Source: Corella eumyota | Lineage: Eukaryota > Chordata > Ascidiacea > Phlebobranchia > Corellidae | Direction: 5' to 3' | Length of the DNA: 64,000 bases | NCBI GenBank assembly: GCA_963082875.1 | Contig: OY720098.1 | Coordinates: 8,804,001 to 8,868,000, forward strand | Part shown: in pieces, positions 1 through 12,673 of the stretch | How the letters are laid out: the number at the start of each line of letters is the position of its first letter | How positions within the stretch are numbered: position 1 is the stretch's first letter | Translations under genes and position numbers: made by a program | Notes under the pieces: model-generated | What the model was told of the DNA's origin: nothing | Databases searched by the model: none | The model's input: the letters and a program-made list of their open reading frames with translations, nothing else

Positions 1-378
1 TTAGTCATAAAAACTTCTAACCCTTTACCTTAACAAGTAGGTGATATTTAAGTACCCTTTGCATGGGCACCATAAGTAGTTCTCTAAGCTTAAACTTACT
101 GGGACTGGCATGTTCTTGACAATCCTGTAAAACATTTAAAAAAAATTGACAATCCTGCATTTGATCACACTTAGAAATTCACTTGAGTGAAGATTTCCTA
201 AAACCTAACAATAACAATCTTTTTTTAACCCATTTGTTGAATATAAAATTATGACAGTATAAAAATATTGTATCAGTATAGCAATACTTAAATTTCTTTA
301 TTCATCCAATATAAACCCGAGTTGCTTAAAAAAAATTTAACATTTTTAACTTAAATAGGTCTAAAAATACCAACTGAC

Positions 379-3300
379 CTCTACAATATGTTGTATTTTG
401 TCATCTTTCATTAAATTAGCTAGATGTTCCTGGGCATCAGCCAAGCCACTGCAATAAGTCCCATACAACAAAAAGCCGTCCTTTTAAACCAGAAACAATT
501 AACATTTAGAAAAACAAACTGGTATTAATATTTACATTGGGGCATGCGAAAATCAATACAAAACAGTTTTACAAAAAATTGTAAGTTTATTTCAGTTAAT
601 TTTTTAGCAAAAACTGTTTCTTTACAAACTATGGTTGTTTTTTATATTTACTTTATTGTCTAAAAAGGCACGACTCATTTTTGAGCCATCTTGTTTGTAC
701 GTTTCAATTTCTCTTAAAACTCTTTGGTGCACAGGATTTAATTGCTATAAAAATTAAAAAAAAATTATTCACAAAAAATCTGAAATTAATGATTAATAAA
801 AAAATTTAAATTTACGATGTGCTATAGAATTTTATATGAGAATATTGTATAGCTTTGTCAATAGAGCATTCCATTTCAATCATAGGATATAAAATGGAAT
901 TGTACTGAAAGTCATTTAAGGGTCACGTTCGGAATTACTAAACTTTGGCGCTAGTATATCATTAAACTTAACTCCTTGGCAACAACCAATAAAACTATTG
1001 TCTTACAATATAAATTATATGCATTTTTCCACACGGTGCTTCTTTAAACATGGCCTAATACAAAAAACGGCTTAAACAGAAAATTTGACAATTAAATCAA
1101 TATATTGTAAACAAGAGGCCTTGGTAAACCTTATTTAAATTCTTACCTCAAGGTTCATGAATATTGCCTTGATATCCTTATCCGACATATTATACCTTTT
1201 AAAAGGGTACATAAATTTTTCTTGCATCATGTGTAGATGCTGAACATAGTTTTTTTCTGTCTCATAGATTTCACTAATGCAGTATGACCGCTTGTCCTTA
1301 AAAAAAAATTAAAAGCTGCATTAAAACCTATAAAATTCATAACCATATAAACTTCAAACGCAACTATGGTTTTTGTTACATAATTAAATTTTAATATATA
1401 AAACGTAATAAAATATTATTCAAAACCAAACATACTTAGCACTGCATACAACTCTTTTTGTGATAACTTAAATATAATAAACAATTGTTAAATTTATGTA
1501 AAAACTTTAAAAAAATTGTGAAAAATTAAATTCAATAATTTTAAAATAATTTATTTATTTACTTTTGGTGCAGATGGAGCCGGTTTAGCTGCAATCAAGC
1601 TCCCATAAATTCCTTCTTCCTTTTCCTCCGGAACACAATCATAAAGATCTTCCTCCTCATCTTGTAAGTTTTTCTCACTAAAAAGTAAGTTTTGTTTATT
1701 TAAATTTTTAGTTTATCCTCAATAAGAAATTATGGGGTTCGACATTCTAACTAAAAGTTAGCTATTATTATTGGTTTAGTTTTAAAATTTTTTAGCCATT
1801 TTAAAGCTCAAAAATAAACAAGAAAAAAAAATTTTATTGTTAAAATGTGATCATGCTAGTTATTATAAAACTAACTAAGAAAAGGGAATAAATTTACCGA
1901 TTTTAACATGAACCAAATTAATTAACAGCTAAGTTAATCTGAATAAATCCAAGTCTAAAATTCTGCTATTTTATTCTTAAAATTAAGCAAAGTTGTAGTT
2001 TTACCTTGCCATGTCTGACAAGTTTTTGTAAATATCTTCTTCCTCATCTGTTCTGTATGTTGAATTGCGATGAGCTCCTCCCATATCTAGAAAGGGTCTA
2101 AAAATAAAAATTAATCAATATTTCTTACAAAAACATAAAAATATAGCAATAAAATATGAAAAAAATATAGCAATAAAATTTAATTATTTCTGTAATAAAA
2201 TTATATTTAGTCACATTTTTAAAAACAAAAAATAGAAATAGAAAAATTAATTACATTGAATCTATTTTTAACTAAAACAAAATATATTAATTAAAAAGTT
2301 CAAATTTTAAGGTTTAATAACGTATTAAATGTAAGACATAAAAATGATTGGGTTTTTATGATTTAGTAATCCGAAATTTAAGGCTTGTTTGATCTTACAA
2401 TGAATTCTGTTTTTTATATTGAAGGTTAAGTTTGTTTTTAGTTAAACATTAAACAAGGCAACAGTTATTTTGTTTTTCGCATCTGCATTTAACAGACTGT
2501 GCAGCAATTACTATTTTCTCTTCCTTAAAGTTGAAGTGGAATGTAATTAATTATGTTAATATGCGCGTTATATGTCATTTTTTGTTGATAAATAACCGTA
2601 CAATGTGAATTTAACTTATGATCTACCTCAGTCAGAAATAAGTAAATTTTAAAGATCACTGGTGCGTTAGAAAAAATATTTAAATTATTAGTATTTTTTA
2701 AGATGTTAAAGGTGTGTTTATGTAGGTGTTTTATAAGTGCGTTTTATGTGTGGACTGTTATATACAATAGAGTATTCTAATTGCCTGAATCACACACATG
2801 CTACTTCACATTCACTTCCTGTTAAAGCAAGATACACAACAGTTCCTGCTTATGACATCATAAAAAACCATATGTGACATCACAACAATATATTTTTTAC
2901 CCATACAAGATTTAAATTGAATGTAATTAACTAATTTTGATTGTTAAAAAAATTAACTAGAAAAACTTTGTTTTTTAATTGTTTTAAAGGGATGTTATGT
3001 TTTATAACAAGCTATGTTAATAGCATAAGTTGGCCTAGATAAAAAAAACCACACAATTTTGAACAATTGTTATGAAAATCTTGGTGTACAATCATTCTTT
3101 AGTAATAAAAAATATTGGTGTTATTTTCGTAGTTTAATATTTAATGTCATAAATTGTCAAGCTAAATTTATTTACATAATTTTTTTTTATTTAAATGTAT
3201 ATATATATACAATTATTATTTCATTTGGAGGTAAAAAGAAAATTTAATTTGAGGTACTAGAGAAGGTTATTTATTTAGTGCAATTACACCATTCACTAGT

Positions 3301-4649
3301 AGTATAAATAATCAATTGAATATTTTTATATGTATTTTTATGTCGTAGTTTTTCCACTTAATTAATTGGCTCGAACCACATTGTATATTCATAGCATGTA
3401 TCATATTAATAATTAATACGGCACAAAATGTAAATAAATCCTGTTTTTTACTTTCAGTTTCTTGTTTAAAATGCTACTTTCAGCATTGCAATAAACAGAA
3501 TGGGGATCTAAATATTGTTTAAAATAGTTGTGGGCTGTTGTTAGTGATATTAAAACTATAAAATACTGAAGAAACTGGTCGGCAAACTTTCTCTTTTGTA
3601 AAGTAAATAGACTGGCACATGATTCAAAACATTTCTGATATTTAATTTATTACAAGTTGCGACACTTTAAGTTAATCGTATGGCAATGTAAGCATCTCAT
3701 ATTTCATCCAAAGGGCAAGTGTTACACTATACTAATATTTACATTTCTATGAATCCAAACACATTGTATACAAAGTTGAAATTATAAAATTAGTTTTATT
3801 CTGAATACATATGTACACTCAAAAACCACCTATTTGCATACTAATTAGTTTGTTAAAAATTTTCTTTGTTTGGTTTCTTACCTGAATTTCGATGCTGCAA
3901 CTGGAAGTTGTGATAAAATAGAAAGGGTCCGCAACACCTAAAAATATAATTTAAAAATATAACGAGTAAAGTATAGTACTTTAGTGTAAGAAATCAATAT
4001 TGAACTTTTTACATTTATCATATTTGTTTTCATATTTGAAATTATCTAAAATTGCTGATTTTTAAGTTTGTTTGTGGGTTATGACAAAGTAAGCAATGGG
4101 TTAACAATTTTTCTGAAATATTTAGTATTATTGTGTAAAATTGTGCTTACCTTAGCCACGTTAGTCATATTGTAAAGATCTGATGGAAGAAATAAATCTT
4201 CATCGGATATTTTAAACACTATGTGAAGCGAGTTCTTTACAGCCCATAAGTTTTGAACGCATAAAAACTAAAACCAAAAAACACAGACTTTATAAATTTA
4301 CCACATTTCAAACAAAACAACATTCCGTAAGAATTTTTTTAATGTGGTTAATATAAATAAATGAAGAGATACAAAGGAACATATTTGTTTATAAAAAATA
4401 ATGGTACCTGTAACATCTGTGGTCTTAAGTTGATACTGTTGCTATCAACCGCTCCCGGCCGGATAATATTCAACAAGTTGTACAAAACTACTCCGTCTCG
4501 AAGCGTTTGAGCAAGATCGAACACAACTCCTCCAGGTTGTGCCATCTTGTGTTGTGGAGAAATAACCCCTGTGTTGATTAACCAGCGAACGCACGATCGC
4601 CACAATTCGCGGTCCATTTTGAAATGATTTTTAACCACTACCTTGCTTT
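379..4649 (-). CDS. VAV: Vav-family Rho guanine nucleotide exchange factor, 5' part (runs off the left edge)
   Basis: Exons in transcript order: 4649-4408, 4267-4151, 3937-3882, 2097-2005, 1677-1563, 1296-1147, 744-652, 480-379; all junctions are GT-AG with matching phases. The classical start is ATG at 4617 (MDRELWRSCVRWLINTG). Exons 1-3 encode the calponin-homology domain (LRDGVVLYNLLN, then NLRPQMLQ). Exons 4-5 hold the acidic region with three tyrosines at the spacing of Vav regulatory sites: EDIYKNL, EEDLYDCV and EGIYGSL. Exons 6-8 begin the Dbl-homology domain (SEIYETEKNYVQHL, later FLLYGTYCSGLADAQEHLA). In Vav proteins the CH and acidic regions hold the DH domain shut until those tyrosines are phosphorylated. 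PH, C1 and SH3-SH2-SH3 should lie left of position 1. The frame is open for about 10 codons upstream of ATG 4617, back to an acceptor at 4650-4651, which permits joining to the upstream 2.66 kb exon. The family is certain; the vertebrate paralogue (1, 2 or 3) cannot be assigned. Confidence 0.93.
2137..2179. repeat. Two-copy tandem repeat in a Vav intron
   Basis: A 19-base AT-rich unit (AAAAATATAGCAATAAAAT) occurs identically at 2137-2155 and 2161-2179, period 24. It looks like a simple local duplication within the intron between 2097 and 3882. Confidence 0.7.
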
Positions 4650-5708
4650 CTATAGAATCTAAACATCAACAAGAAATGGTGTTGTGCCCTGTTAACACTG
4701 TCCTTGCAATACACTTCTAACAATGCTTCTTTTGTAACAAATTTTTTAAATAATACATTATCTAATTATATAGAGCCAAGTTATTTATTTTTTAAATCTA
4801 ATTTCCAAAAATCAAAGTTGCTGCATTAGCACTTAAACTGTAGTGAAAACTTGAACACAATAGGATAAAATTTAAAATTAATCAGGCTATTAACTAATAA
4901 ACCATATAAAAAACGACTTCTATCCGCTATTTCTTTTATTAACAATCGGACAATACGTAAAGGGGTCAATAAACAATATCTAATGCTTTTAAAAAGAGCT
5001 TCAACAGTCTAACACAAAGTTTAATAAGGCCTAAATATGTTTTTTTAAACAAAAATTAATAATACCATTGTCAGATTGTTAAATCTTTGTTTTATATTAT
5101 AGATATATAATTCTGTATGTTCAGCCTAAATTAAACAATAACCAGAATATTCTTTATTGTCTTTTTATTATAATGCTATTCTAGATATAAAACAATAGAT
5201 TTAAGTAAGTTTCGCTTTCTATAAAGATAACCGATCAAAACATACAAAAAAGTCAAATTAACTTCAACATAACGAGTCTATATTGTGTAACGTAATGCGA
5301 TAACGTAGAGATTTAACTACGAGGAAGTGCGGGTTCTTTAAAAGTAAACAACATAACACGAGATAATCCGATTTCAGACGGGTGTTGTTTTTGTATTACA
5401 GCGTCACCACGAGTTAGTCTCGTTTAATTAAACTGGAACTATTTTGGTCACAAATACTTCTTGTTAACGCAACAAAATTGAATAACGTTTTAAAGACTTT
5501 CTAACAATATAATTATTACAACTAATTGGCAGTTAAACTATGAGGCATTTATTGAATGTGAATTACTTATTACGTTCTAAATAAAATACATTATAATTAT
5601 TCATTTATCCTCGTTTAAGGAATGATATCTAACCTAATAAACCGCACTAACTATCACACAAACTGGTGATTACTTTTAATTAGTATAAAACAAAAAATCC
5701 AAAAATAC

Positions 5709-8364
5709 CTTCGGATGAAGTGACGTCACTTTCACTTATGTATGACGAACTTTCGTCACTGGAAGTTTCAGAAAATTCTTCCTCACTGCTACTGTCATCT
5801 GATTTACTCTCAGAACTTTTTGTTTGTATGTTAATGTTGGATTTTTGTAAATTATTATTAGAAGCTGAAATTGCGTCAAAGTTAAATATATCAGAATTAG
5901 TATTATCTTCGTCGTTAAAAGTCGTGGCTTGTTCTTCTTGTAGTTGAACAAACTCGTAAGGATTGTCAATATTTTCAGGATTTCGAAAAAAATCTACGTC
6001 TTGTAGGTTTTTAGTTTGTTCTGGTTCGGTAAATCCCGTCTGGTTAAGAAAATTCATTTCAATAAATTCATGCAACAAATCTTCTTCCGATTTGCTAGAT
6101 CCTTGTTTTTCGGGTTGTTGTTTAGCATTTTGCTTGCACAACTGCATGTAAGTGTCTAATATTTGTGCATTTTCCAGATGCTTTTCCGTTTTACTTTGTT
6201 TGGTTTGAATGGTTGATGAAGTAGCTGCTTGATTGATAGGCATACTTAAAGTTAACATTGATGACAAATGATCATAAATTGGCTCTGACAAAGGTAGAAT
6301 CTTCGGTGGCTTTCCAAGCGACTGATAAAAATCGTTACTTTCTTCGTTAACGTGTACAACCTTATCTAGATCAAATTGTTTTGGGGATTTTTTGCTTTTA
6401 TCTTCAGATATGGCTTGAATAATAACTTGAGGGTCTTCGTAAATAGAATCGCTTTCATTGACAATATTTGGATCTTGCTGAATGAAAACTGCATTTTGTT
6501 TGCGTTTCTTTTTTTCTTTTGTTTTGACTGGCTTAGTTTTATTTTGTTTGTTATTTTGAATCTTACTCGGGTTTAACAACGCTGTGGGATCTTTATAAAT
6601 TGAATTTACATCCGAAGATTCGTTATAAACTGAATTATTTGCAGTTTTACTTTTTTCATCGTGGTATAATTTGTCTTTATATTGAATTTCGTTTGAGGGT
6701 ATTGTTTCAACATAGTTTTGCTCCTTGTGGGTTTCAGTTTTCGCAAATTTTTCGTTGGAGACTTCCCTTGTTTTTTCTTCTTGTATGTCAAAAGTAACTA
6801 ATTTCTTTGTTGTTTTGTTCACTTGGGAATATCTTGCGTTTGTATCCCTTTCGACTGGTTGTGACCCGTTCAAAACGGGGATTTGGTTTTGAGTGGTGTT
6901 AAAATTTGTTGGTAATACGACATTTTGTGGGAGCTGAGTTTGCATATTTGTTTGATTTGTTTGTTGATTTTTATTCATCATATACAACATCATAGCGGAT
7001 TGTGTATTTTCGTCCTGAAACGTATTACTTGGTAAAGCGTTGTTGCCTTGGTCGATATGTAAACCACTTTGGACTGGACCCAATTCAGAAGGTTTTACTT
7101 GTGTATGTATAACTGTAGATTGTTGGTTATATGGGTTATTCATTCGTTGTTGAGACGTGTTTTTAACCCCTCTTATATGAGGATGCATTCCATTTTGACT
7201 GCCTTGCATTTGCTGTGTAGCAATGGCTGTAGAGCTCATCTGATAATTTTGTAAACCTGGATTTCCCGCGAATTGAGAGGGTAATACGTTTATCCTCGCA
7301 GGTATTTGTGAGCTCATTCTTTGCTGAGGCATCTGGCTGGACATTCCGGGTGCAAACTGCGTTGGGGTAGTGTTGGTATGTTGCATATGAGCGTTTGCAG
7401 CAATTAACTGTGGACTAGTAGTACTGTTAAGGCTGTAAGGATTGGAAGATCTTAGTTGTGGCTGCAAGTGATTTGCGGGTATTCGTTGTATTTGTGTGTT
7501 GTATTTTTCAGGGTTATCATTTGGAGTTGGAAACCCTGTTGCTGTCTGGAGAAGTGGAGTTTGCATTTGAGTTTGTAGAATTCTGGTATTGCCAGCATAT
7601 GTCGTCAAGTGGTTTGGCATCATTGTTGAAACTGCATTTTGAATGTTTGTTTGTTCCAGAGCCAATTGTGGCGTAATACTTTGGTAGGCCAATGCTTGGT
7701 TTTGGTATTGAACATTTGCAAAATGGTTTAGCATTTGACCATGTTGAACTGGATGCGTAAACATATTTTGTTGTGACTGTTTACTAATATTTTGTCTAAA
7801 TGGTTCATTTTGTAAACCCTGGGGCATCGGAAGTCGCTGTATATTTTCGTGGTGGGAATATCGTCTTTGATCACGTGATTTCCTATGTGGTTGATGCACT
7901 CGTTGTACAACGTTTGGCTGTTGTGGTAAATATACTTCGTTTCTATGATTGCTTCTATGTAAACTATGACGTGAATGATTACCAGGACCCAACTGGTTTA
8001 CTCCTGCCATACCTTGTCTAGAACTTTGCCCTAATTGATTGACATTTACTCGTTGTTGTTGCGCTCGATGTTGGTGACCATTTCCGTAAAATCTTTGCTT
8101 GTCCTGTTGATAGCGTTGTAAATTATGTGAAGGGTTGTCATGGTAATGATCATCATAAAAAGGTTCATCATCACAACAATCACAATCTGAATCACATGAG
8201 CTCGATTCGTCTGAATAAAATTCTTCCATATGAGGCGGTCTAGCTAAGTACGAATTTCTATGTGGATTTTGAAACCGTGACGCCACCTGTTGCCTGCTGT
8301 GAATTGGGCTGTCAGGATACAAAGCTTGCTGGTAAACCATCTTTGCTCGTTCAGAAGAATTCAT
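5709..8364 (-). CDS. Large Q/N-rich exon with tyrosine motifs; candidate N-terminal extension of Vav
   Basis: A single open exon of about 885 codons. ATG at 8364 (MNSSERAKMVYQQALYPDSP) is preferred to upstream non-ATG codons. It encodes a mostly disordered protein: an early D/C/E-rich patch (DESSSCDSDCDCCDDEPF), then several hundred residues rich in Gln, Asn and His, then a Lys-rich stretch and an acidic Ser-rich end. The second half carries short tyrosine motifs of SH2-ligand or kinase-target type: NSIYKDP, DSIYEDP, EPIYDHL and NPYEFV. No folded domain was recognised. There is no natural stop at the end of the exon: reading on gives only a few non-conserved codons past a donor (GAAG|GTATTT, exon end 5709, phase 1). 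The next good same-strand acceptor is at 4650-4651, directly upstream of the Vav CH exon, and fits this phase. A separate gene with an unseen terminal exon is the alternative. Confidence 0.72.
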
Positions 8365-9832
8365 ATTTTTAATTTCATAAAATACAAAATTTATATAAGG
8401 TATCAAATCAACAAGCTATCTTAATGCAATCTAAACTGCCAGAGTTTTGTAAATATTTTTTTAGTTTTATATTTACTTAGGTTTATACAAAAAAATAAAA
8501 AAACGTTTGTTTTTCTAGTAAAAATCGTTTTCCAAAAAAAGATGTAAATACTTTCGTTATAAAGTAGCGTACACACGTGGCCTAACGCATGACGTCATAC
8601 AAAAACTACAGAGCCACGTGCGAAATTTTTCATAATGTTTATTTGTTTAAATAATAAACAAACAACTTATTACTGTAATATACTATCTAGATATTCTGAA
8701 AAAAATATAGCATATTGTTTTCTCGTTCTGATATTGTTTTCTCCTCTTTATTAAACTGTTTACATAACTGTTGCTGGGAGTTTTCTAACGAACATTATTG
8801 CGTATTTTATTTTTAAGTTAATTGGCAGCGAACTATTGCAATTGATATAACTTATCCTTGACAAACTGGTAAAAAATGATTGACCAAACGGTTGATATTA
8901 GGGCGTTTCTGTATAGCCGCTTTTCACGCAATTTATAAATTATTTTAACAATTTTATTAACGTAAGTAAATTATGCACATTTTCGCATTAAAGAGGGACG
9001 CCCATTTTATTAACTAATATAAATTTGGCCTTGACCATATTTAAAAAAAACATGGTACTAGTTTAATCTGCCACATGTTACGATCACCGTTAATCCACTC
9101 TTAAGCTTTCTTACAGTTGTTGTTTACGTTAATTGTGTAAAAAAATTTTAAAATTTTTAGACAAATATAAAATTTCCAAAATTTGACCTCAAAAAAGTTT
9201 TAGTGACGTTTGCGCATACATATCGGCGAAATAATTGATAATCTCTTTTAATCTCATAGCAAACATTAACCTCAGCGCTATACAAAACCACATTGAACCT
9301 AACAAGAACAACATGAATGTATATCGTTTAAAACAAGTGATAATACGATTATTATTTATGAAAATAACTATATGTCGAGACAAGGTCAGTTAATTTATAA
9401 ATTAAAGTCAAATTACGCAGAAAGTGTTACGTAGTGTATAAATACAAGTAGTATTAAGTGATTAATTTAAATAATAATTGAAACATAATTGCTTAAATTA
9501 TCCAAGTTTTTTGTCGCTTGGATAGGCACTTATTTACAAAATTAAAACGTTCACCAAAAATTGTTTAATAAAATTATAATTGGTTGTTGTCACAGTGCTG
9601 TACAAGTTTCTATATTTCACAATAAAGCCAGTTTATATTAATGTGTCCTTTTATATTATATCAATATTACATATTGTAAAATTGAAATCAAAAATTGATC
9701 AAAGATCCTTTTTTGATTTATTTTGCTCATACCATAACATTCACATTTCTGTTTTTTAAGTCCACATAATTTTTACGTAACTATATAGTGTTTAAATTAT
9801 TATCTAATTATTTAAAGTCTGAATAACAATTA
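8365..9832. other. Intergenic region without recognised genes
   Basis: AT-rich sequence between the FUT8-like stop codon and the start of the Q/N-rich exon. It is probably the upstream control region of the minus-strand Q/N-rich/Vav gene. It contains one TGACGTCA at 8590-8597 and two CACGTG E-boxes on either side of it (near 8576 and 8615). The short open frames here have no splice context or codon bias. Confidence 0.6.
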
Positions 9833-12094
9833 TCATAATTTATCTTTGTCGTTAAAGTTTAAAATGCTAACAGGGGATATGTAAGTTATTCTTTCTATAA
9901 ACATAGTTTTATGTATACTGGGCATTTCTAGTGTCAGTCGGAAAGGTTTTTGGGACCATGTCTGTTTTATTTCGGACCGAGAATTGGCATGGTTTACAGA
10001 ATAACGAAAGGTACTGAGGGTTGGAAAACTGTGATAAACTAATCCAACTTCGGTAAATTTTGCGGAAGCATCAACATGCAACGTTTGCATAAGTTCGTAG
10101 GCAAGTCTGCACACCTGATATTTTAAAAGTAACATTCAATTAACAATTTGCCAATAGGAAAAATTGTAAAGAGTGGTTATGAATCTTAAAAATACTTTTT
10201 ATTAACAATAACTTTTAGATGATTTTTGCATGAAATCTATTTTAACTTACATTGGAATTGGCGTCGCAAACCAGATGATTACATTTGGATAACATTCTGA
10301 TATCAATCATCACACCTTCCATTGACAATTCTCTCTCTCTGTCGTCTTTATAAAAAGCTCTGTTCGTGTTTTCTTTATTGTTAATGATGTCATATTCTTT
10401 GTACCTATATTTAAGTCAATATATTTAAATTAATTCCTAGTTTTATGTTAAAACAATTTTGAAATTCTTTACTGTTCTCTAAGGTCTGTGACGACAGAGA
10501 AATCTTCAGTAGCCAAGAAGATTCTTCGTACAACTCGTACATTCTTTCCATACTTTAACATTTGATTCTGTTCAAACAAATCAAACCAGGCTTCCACGAC
10601 CTCCATGTACTCTTTGTAGCTATGTTTGTATCTTTCATGTTTGTCTGTTCTTCTAACATGGACTCTTAAAGATAAAATCGTATTGGTATAAGGTCAAAGG
10701 AAAAATGTTATTAATTCGCCAACTACTGGCTATTTTTTATATAATGGTATACTTTACCCTACTATTGGTTGATAGAAAGAAATTTCTTCTTCTCTTTGCT
10801 GAAGAATATCTAAAAACCTAACACTTGGCTGCAATATAAAGTTAAGTAATTGACCTTGCCACCAAGCAATAGGTAAACCATGAAACGATTTAACCGTGTG
10901 TGCAATATCTTGTGGAATGGCATCAAGTGGAAAAATGTTCTTGTCACGTTCTGCATGGGCCATATAGAACTTAAGCACTTGAACGTTGTCATCTAAATCC
11001 TCTGAAAAACGAATTTAATATATTACTATGTCTATTTTGTGTGCTTAAAATGTGATTTTTACCCATTAAACCGTCCCAGCTTGTTGACAAAAGTATTGTT
11101 TCGTTGCTAACTTCACATTTTCTAGCTTGTGGGCTCACTACAATGTTGTATTTGTTTCCTTGTAAAAAGTGAATGACAACTGTTCTGCGGGAAGCGACGC
11201 CAAGGTGAAAACACAACGCCATGTGGTGAAGCATTCCACCAAGTCCGTAAAAGTTGTTCAAAATACAAACTAATAATTTTGCTTTCGAGCAGTCCTTCGG
11301 GCTCTAAAAAGTATCGAAAGTATTAAATTTATCTTAAATTTAAGTTATAAAATTTGTTTTTTATGTTTTTACCTGCAAAGCAAACAAATTTTTGGATATT
11401 CTTTTAGAAAGACCCTCTGCTTCTTTTTTAAGATTTTTAACATTTTGCTGTTTTAGTTGTTGGACACAAATCAATAGATAACTGAATAAAACAAGTTTGT
11501 TATTAGAATGCCGACAAGCACAATATGTTTGTTTGCCATTGTTTTAGATAAAAACTAATTAAACAAACGTACTTGATTCTGGAATTTATTTCTTGACCAG
11601 TTTCTTTTTTAAAAAAATATTCTTTGTGAGCTAGTTTCAAGCTCATTATTTCAGTTTCAATTAGATATAGTTTTTCCATACTTTCAGGTACTACAAAAAT
11701 GATTTTAAAGATGATAGATATTGTTAAAAGATATTTTGCTTGGCGTAATTTAATACAATTTTTTTTAGAATGCTATTTTATGGTCATGTTTTACAATAAA
11801 ATGTATACAGTACCTGCTAAATTCAATTCCCATGATGGTTTGTTTTCTTTAATTGTTATTTGATTGGTTAAATCCGTTTGTTTGGGCTTTCGCCCTGTTT
11901 CTATTAGGTTGCTATTAAAATATTTAAAAAACAAGTAAGTCATAGTGTATACAATTTTACTTACTTGAATTAACGTACCTTAGTGCAATATATGAGCTTG
12001 TATGTAGAGATATCCAGGTACCGAACATAAAGAATATGAAAAAGTATAGTACTACGTTATTTCGTGCATACCATTTGCAACAAAGCAATCGCAT
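9833..12094 (-). CDS. FUT8: FUT8-like alpha-1,6-fucosyltransferase with a divergent C-terminus
   Basis: Nine coding exons in transcript order: 12094-11979, 11911-11814, 11690-11573, 11481-11373, 11303-11063, 11001-10758, 10664-10473, 10404-10251, 10114-9833; phases match throughout and give about 517 residues (human FUT8 is 575). The protein is a type II Golgi-style enzyme: a short basic cytoplasmic end, then a membrane anchor at about residues 14-33 and a stem. The GT23 catalytic core is clear: SPKDCSKAKLLVCILNN, WWQGQLLNFILQPS, the GDP-fucose motif VHVRRTDK, LATEDFSVV and VCRLAYELMQTLHVDASAKF. FUT8 adds core fucose to the innermost GlcNAc of N-glycans. After the last motif, human FUT8 continues into an SH3 domain; here the remaining roughly 70 residues do not resemble it. 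The 12.1 kb start is shared with a divergent promoter toward Beclin. A non-coding 5' exon may lie near 12148-12300. Confidence 0.9.
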
Positions 12095-12673
12095 TTCTAT
12101 TAGTAGCTTAGCTATAAAACTTACATTTCTTAACTTATTTATATTACCTGTAAAAAGAAGTTTGTACAAATGTATTTCGTTTAATACCTAACAGCGATTC
12201 TGTATTTGTTTTTCCACGTGAAGTATAAACGGAAATATCAATATCTCGATTGTTTTGCATTAACAAGCGTTCAGAGTTATACATAACAATAAACAACATG
12301 TTATCAGGTCAAATTTGTTTTAGAAAAATAAATTCTTAATACGTTAAATCAACAAAAGCACACATTTCGTAAACGTATACTTGGTTTATATTTACAATTT
12401 AATCAAATTATCATAGTAGGTTTTTTTAATTTACTTATTTTTTATTTATTTAAAAACATTCTCGTGTAACTACACCAAAAATTTAAACCAACAAACCTAT
12501 TTTTTGGATGTGGTTGTATAAATATTCTTTCGTGAGATTGTGTTATGACCGCTCTCCAGTACCCACAAACGTTACAACATTTGTTTACCATTATTCCTTG
12601 TTTACGTTTCAGCTTCGTTGTTTTAGAATTTTGTTAAGGCCTACAAACACTTTAAAAGGAGTTATTTGGTAAT
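12095..12673. promoter_or_regulatory. Probable bidirectional promoter, FUT8-like / BECN1
   Basis: About 580 bp separate the divergent start codons of the FUT8-like gene (minus) and Beclin 1 (plus), so both promoters must lie here unless an upstream non-coding exon intervenes. A donor-like site on the minus strand at 12146-12147 and an acceptor-like site just upstream of ATG 12094 suggest a FUT8-like 5' UTR intron. No canonical TATA box was convincing. Confidence 0.5.

Noticed and set aside
3059-3247. 62-codon plus-strand frame in the Vav intron
   Set aside because: Phe/Ile/Tyr-rich translation typical of AT-rich intron DNA; no ATG-donor structure or homology.
5720-7910. Several 60-75 codon open frames on the plus strand and other minus frames over the Q/N-rich exon
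   Set aside because: They are shadows of the long minus-strand frame, with unlike composition and no splice context.
9189-9383. 64-codon minus-strand frame with a hydrophobic run
   Set aside because: Lies upstream of the Q/N gene with no acceptor or donor support; hydrophobicity follows from AT-rich codons.
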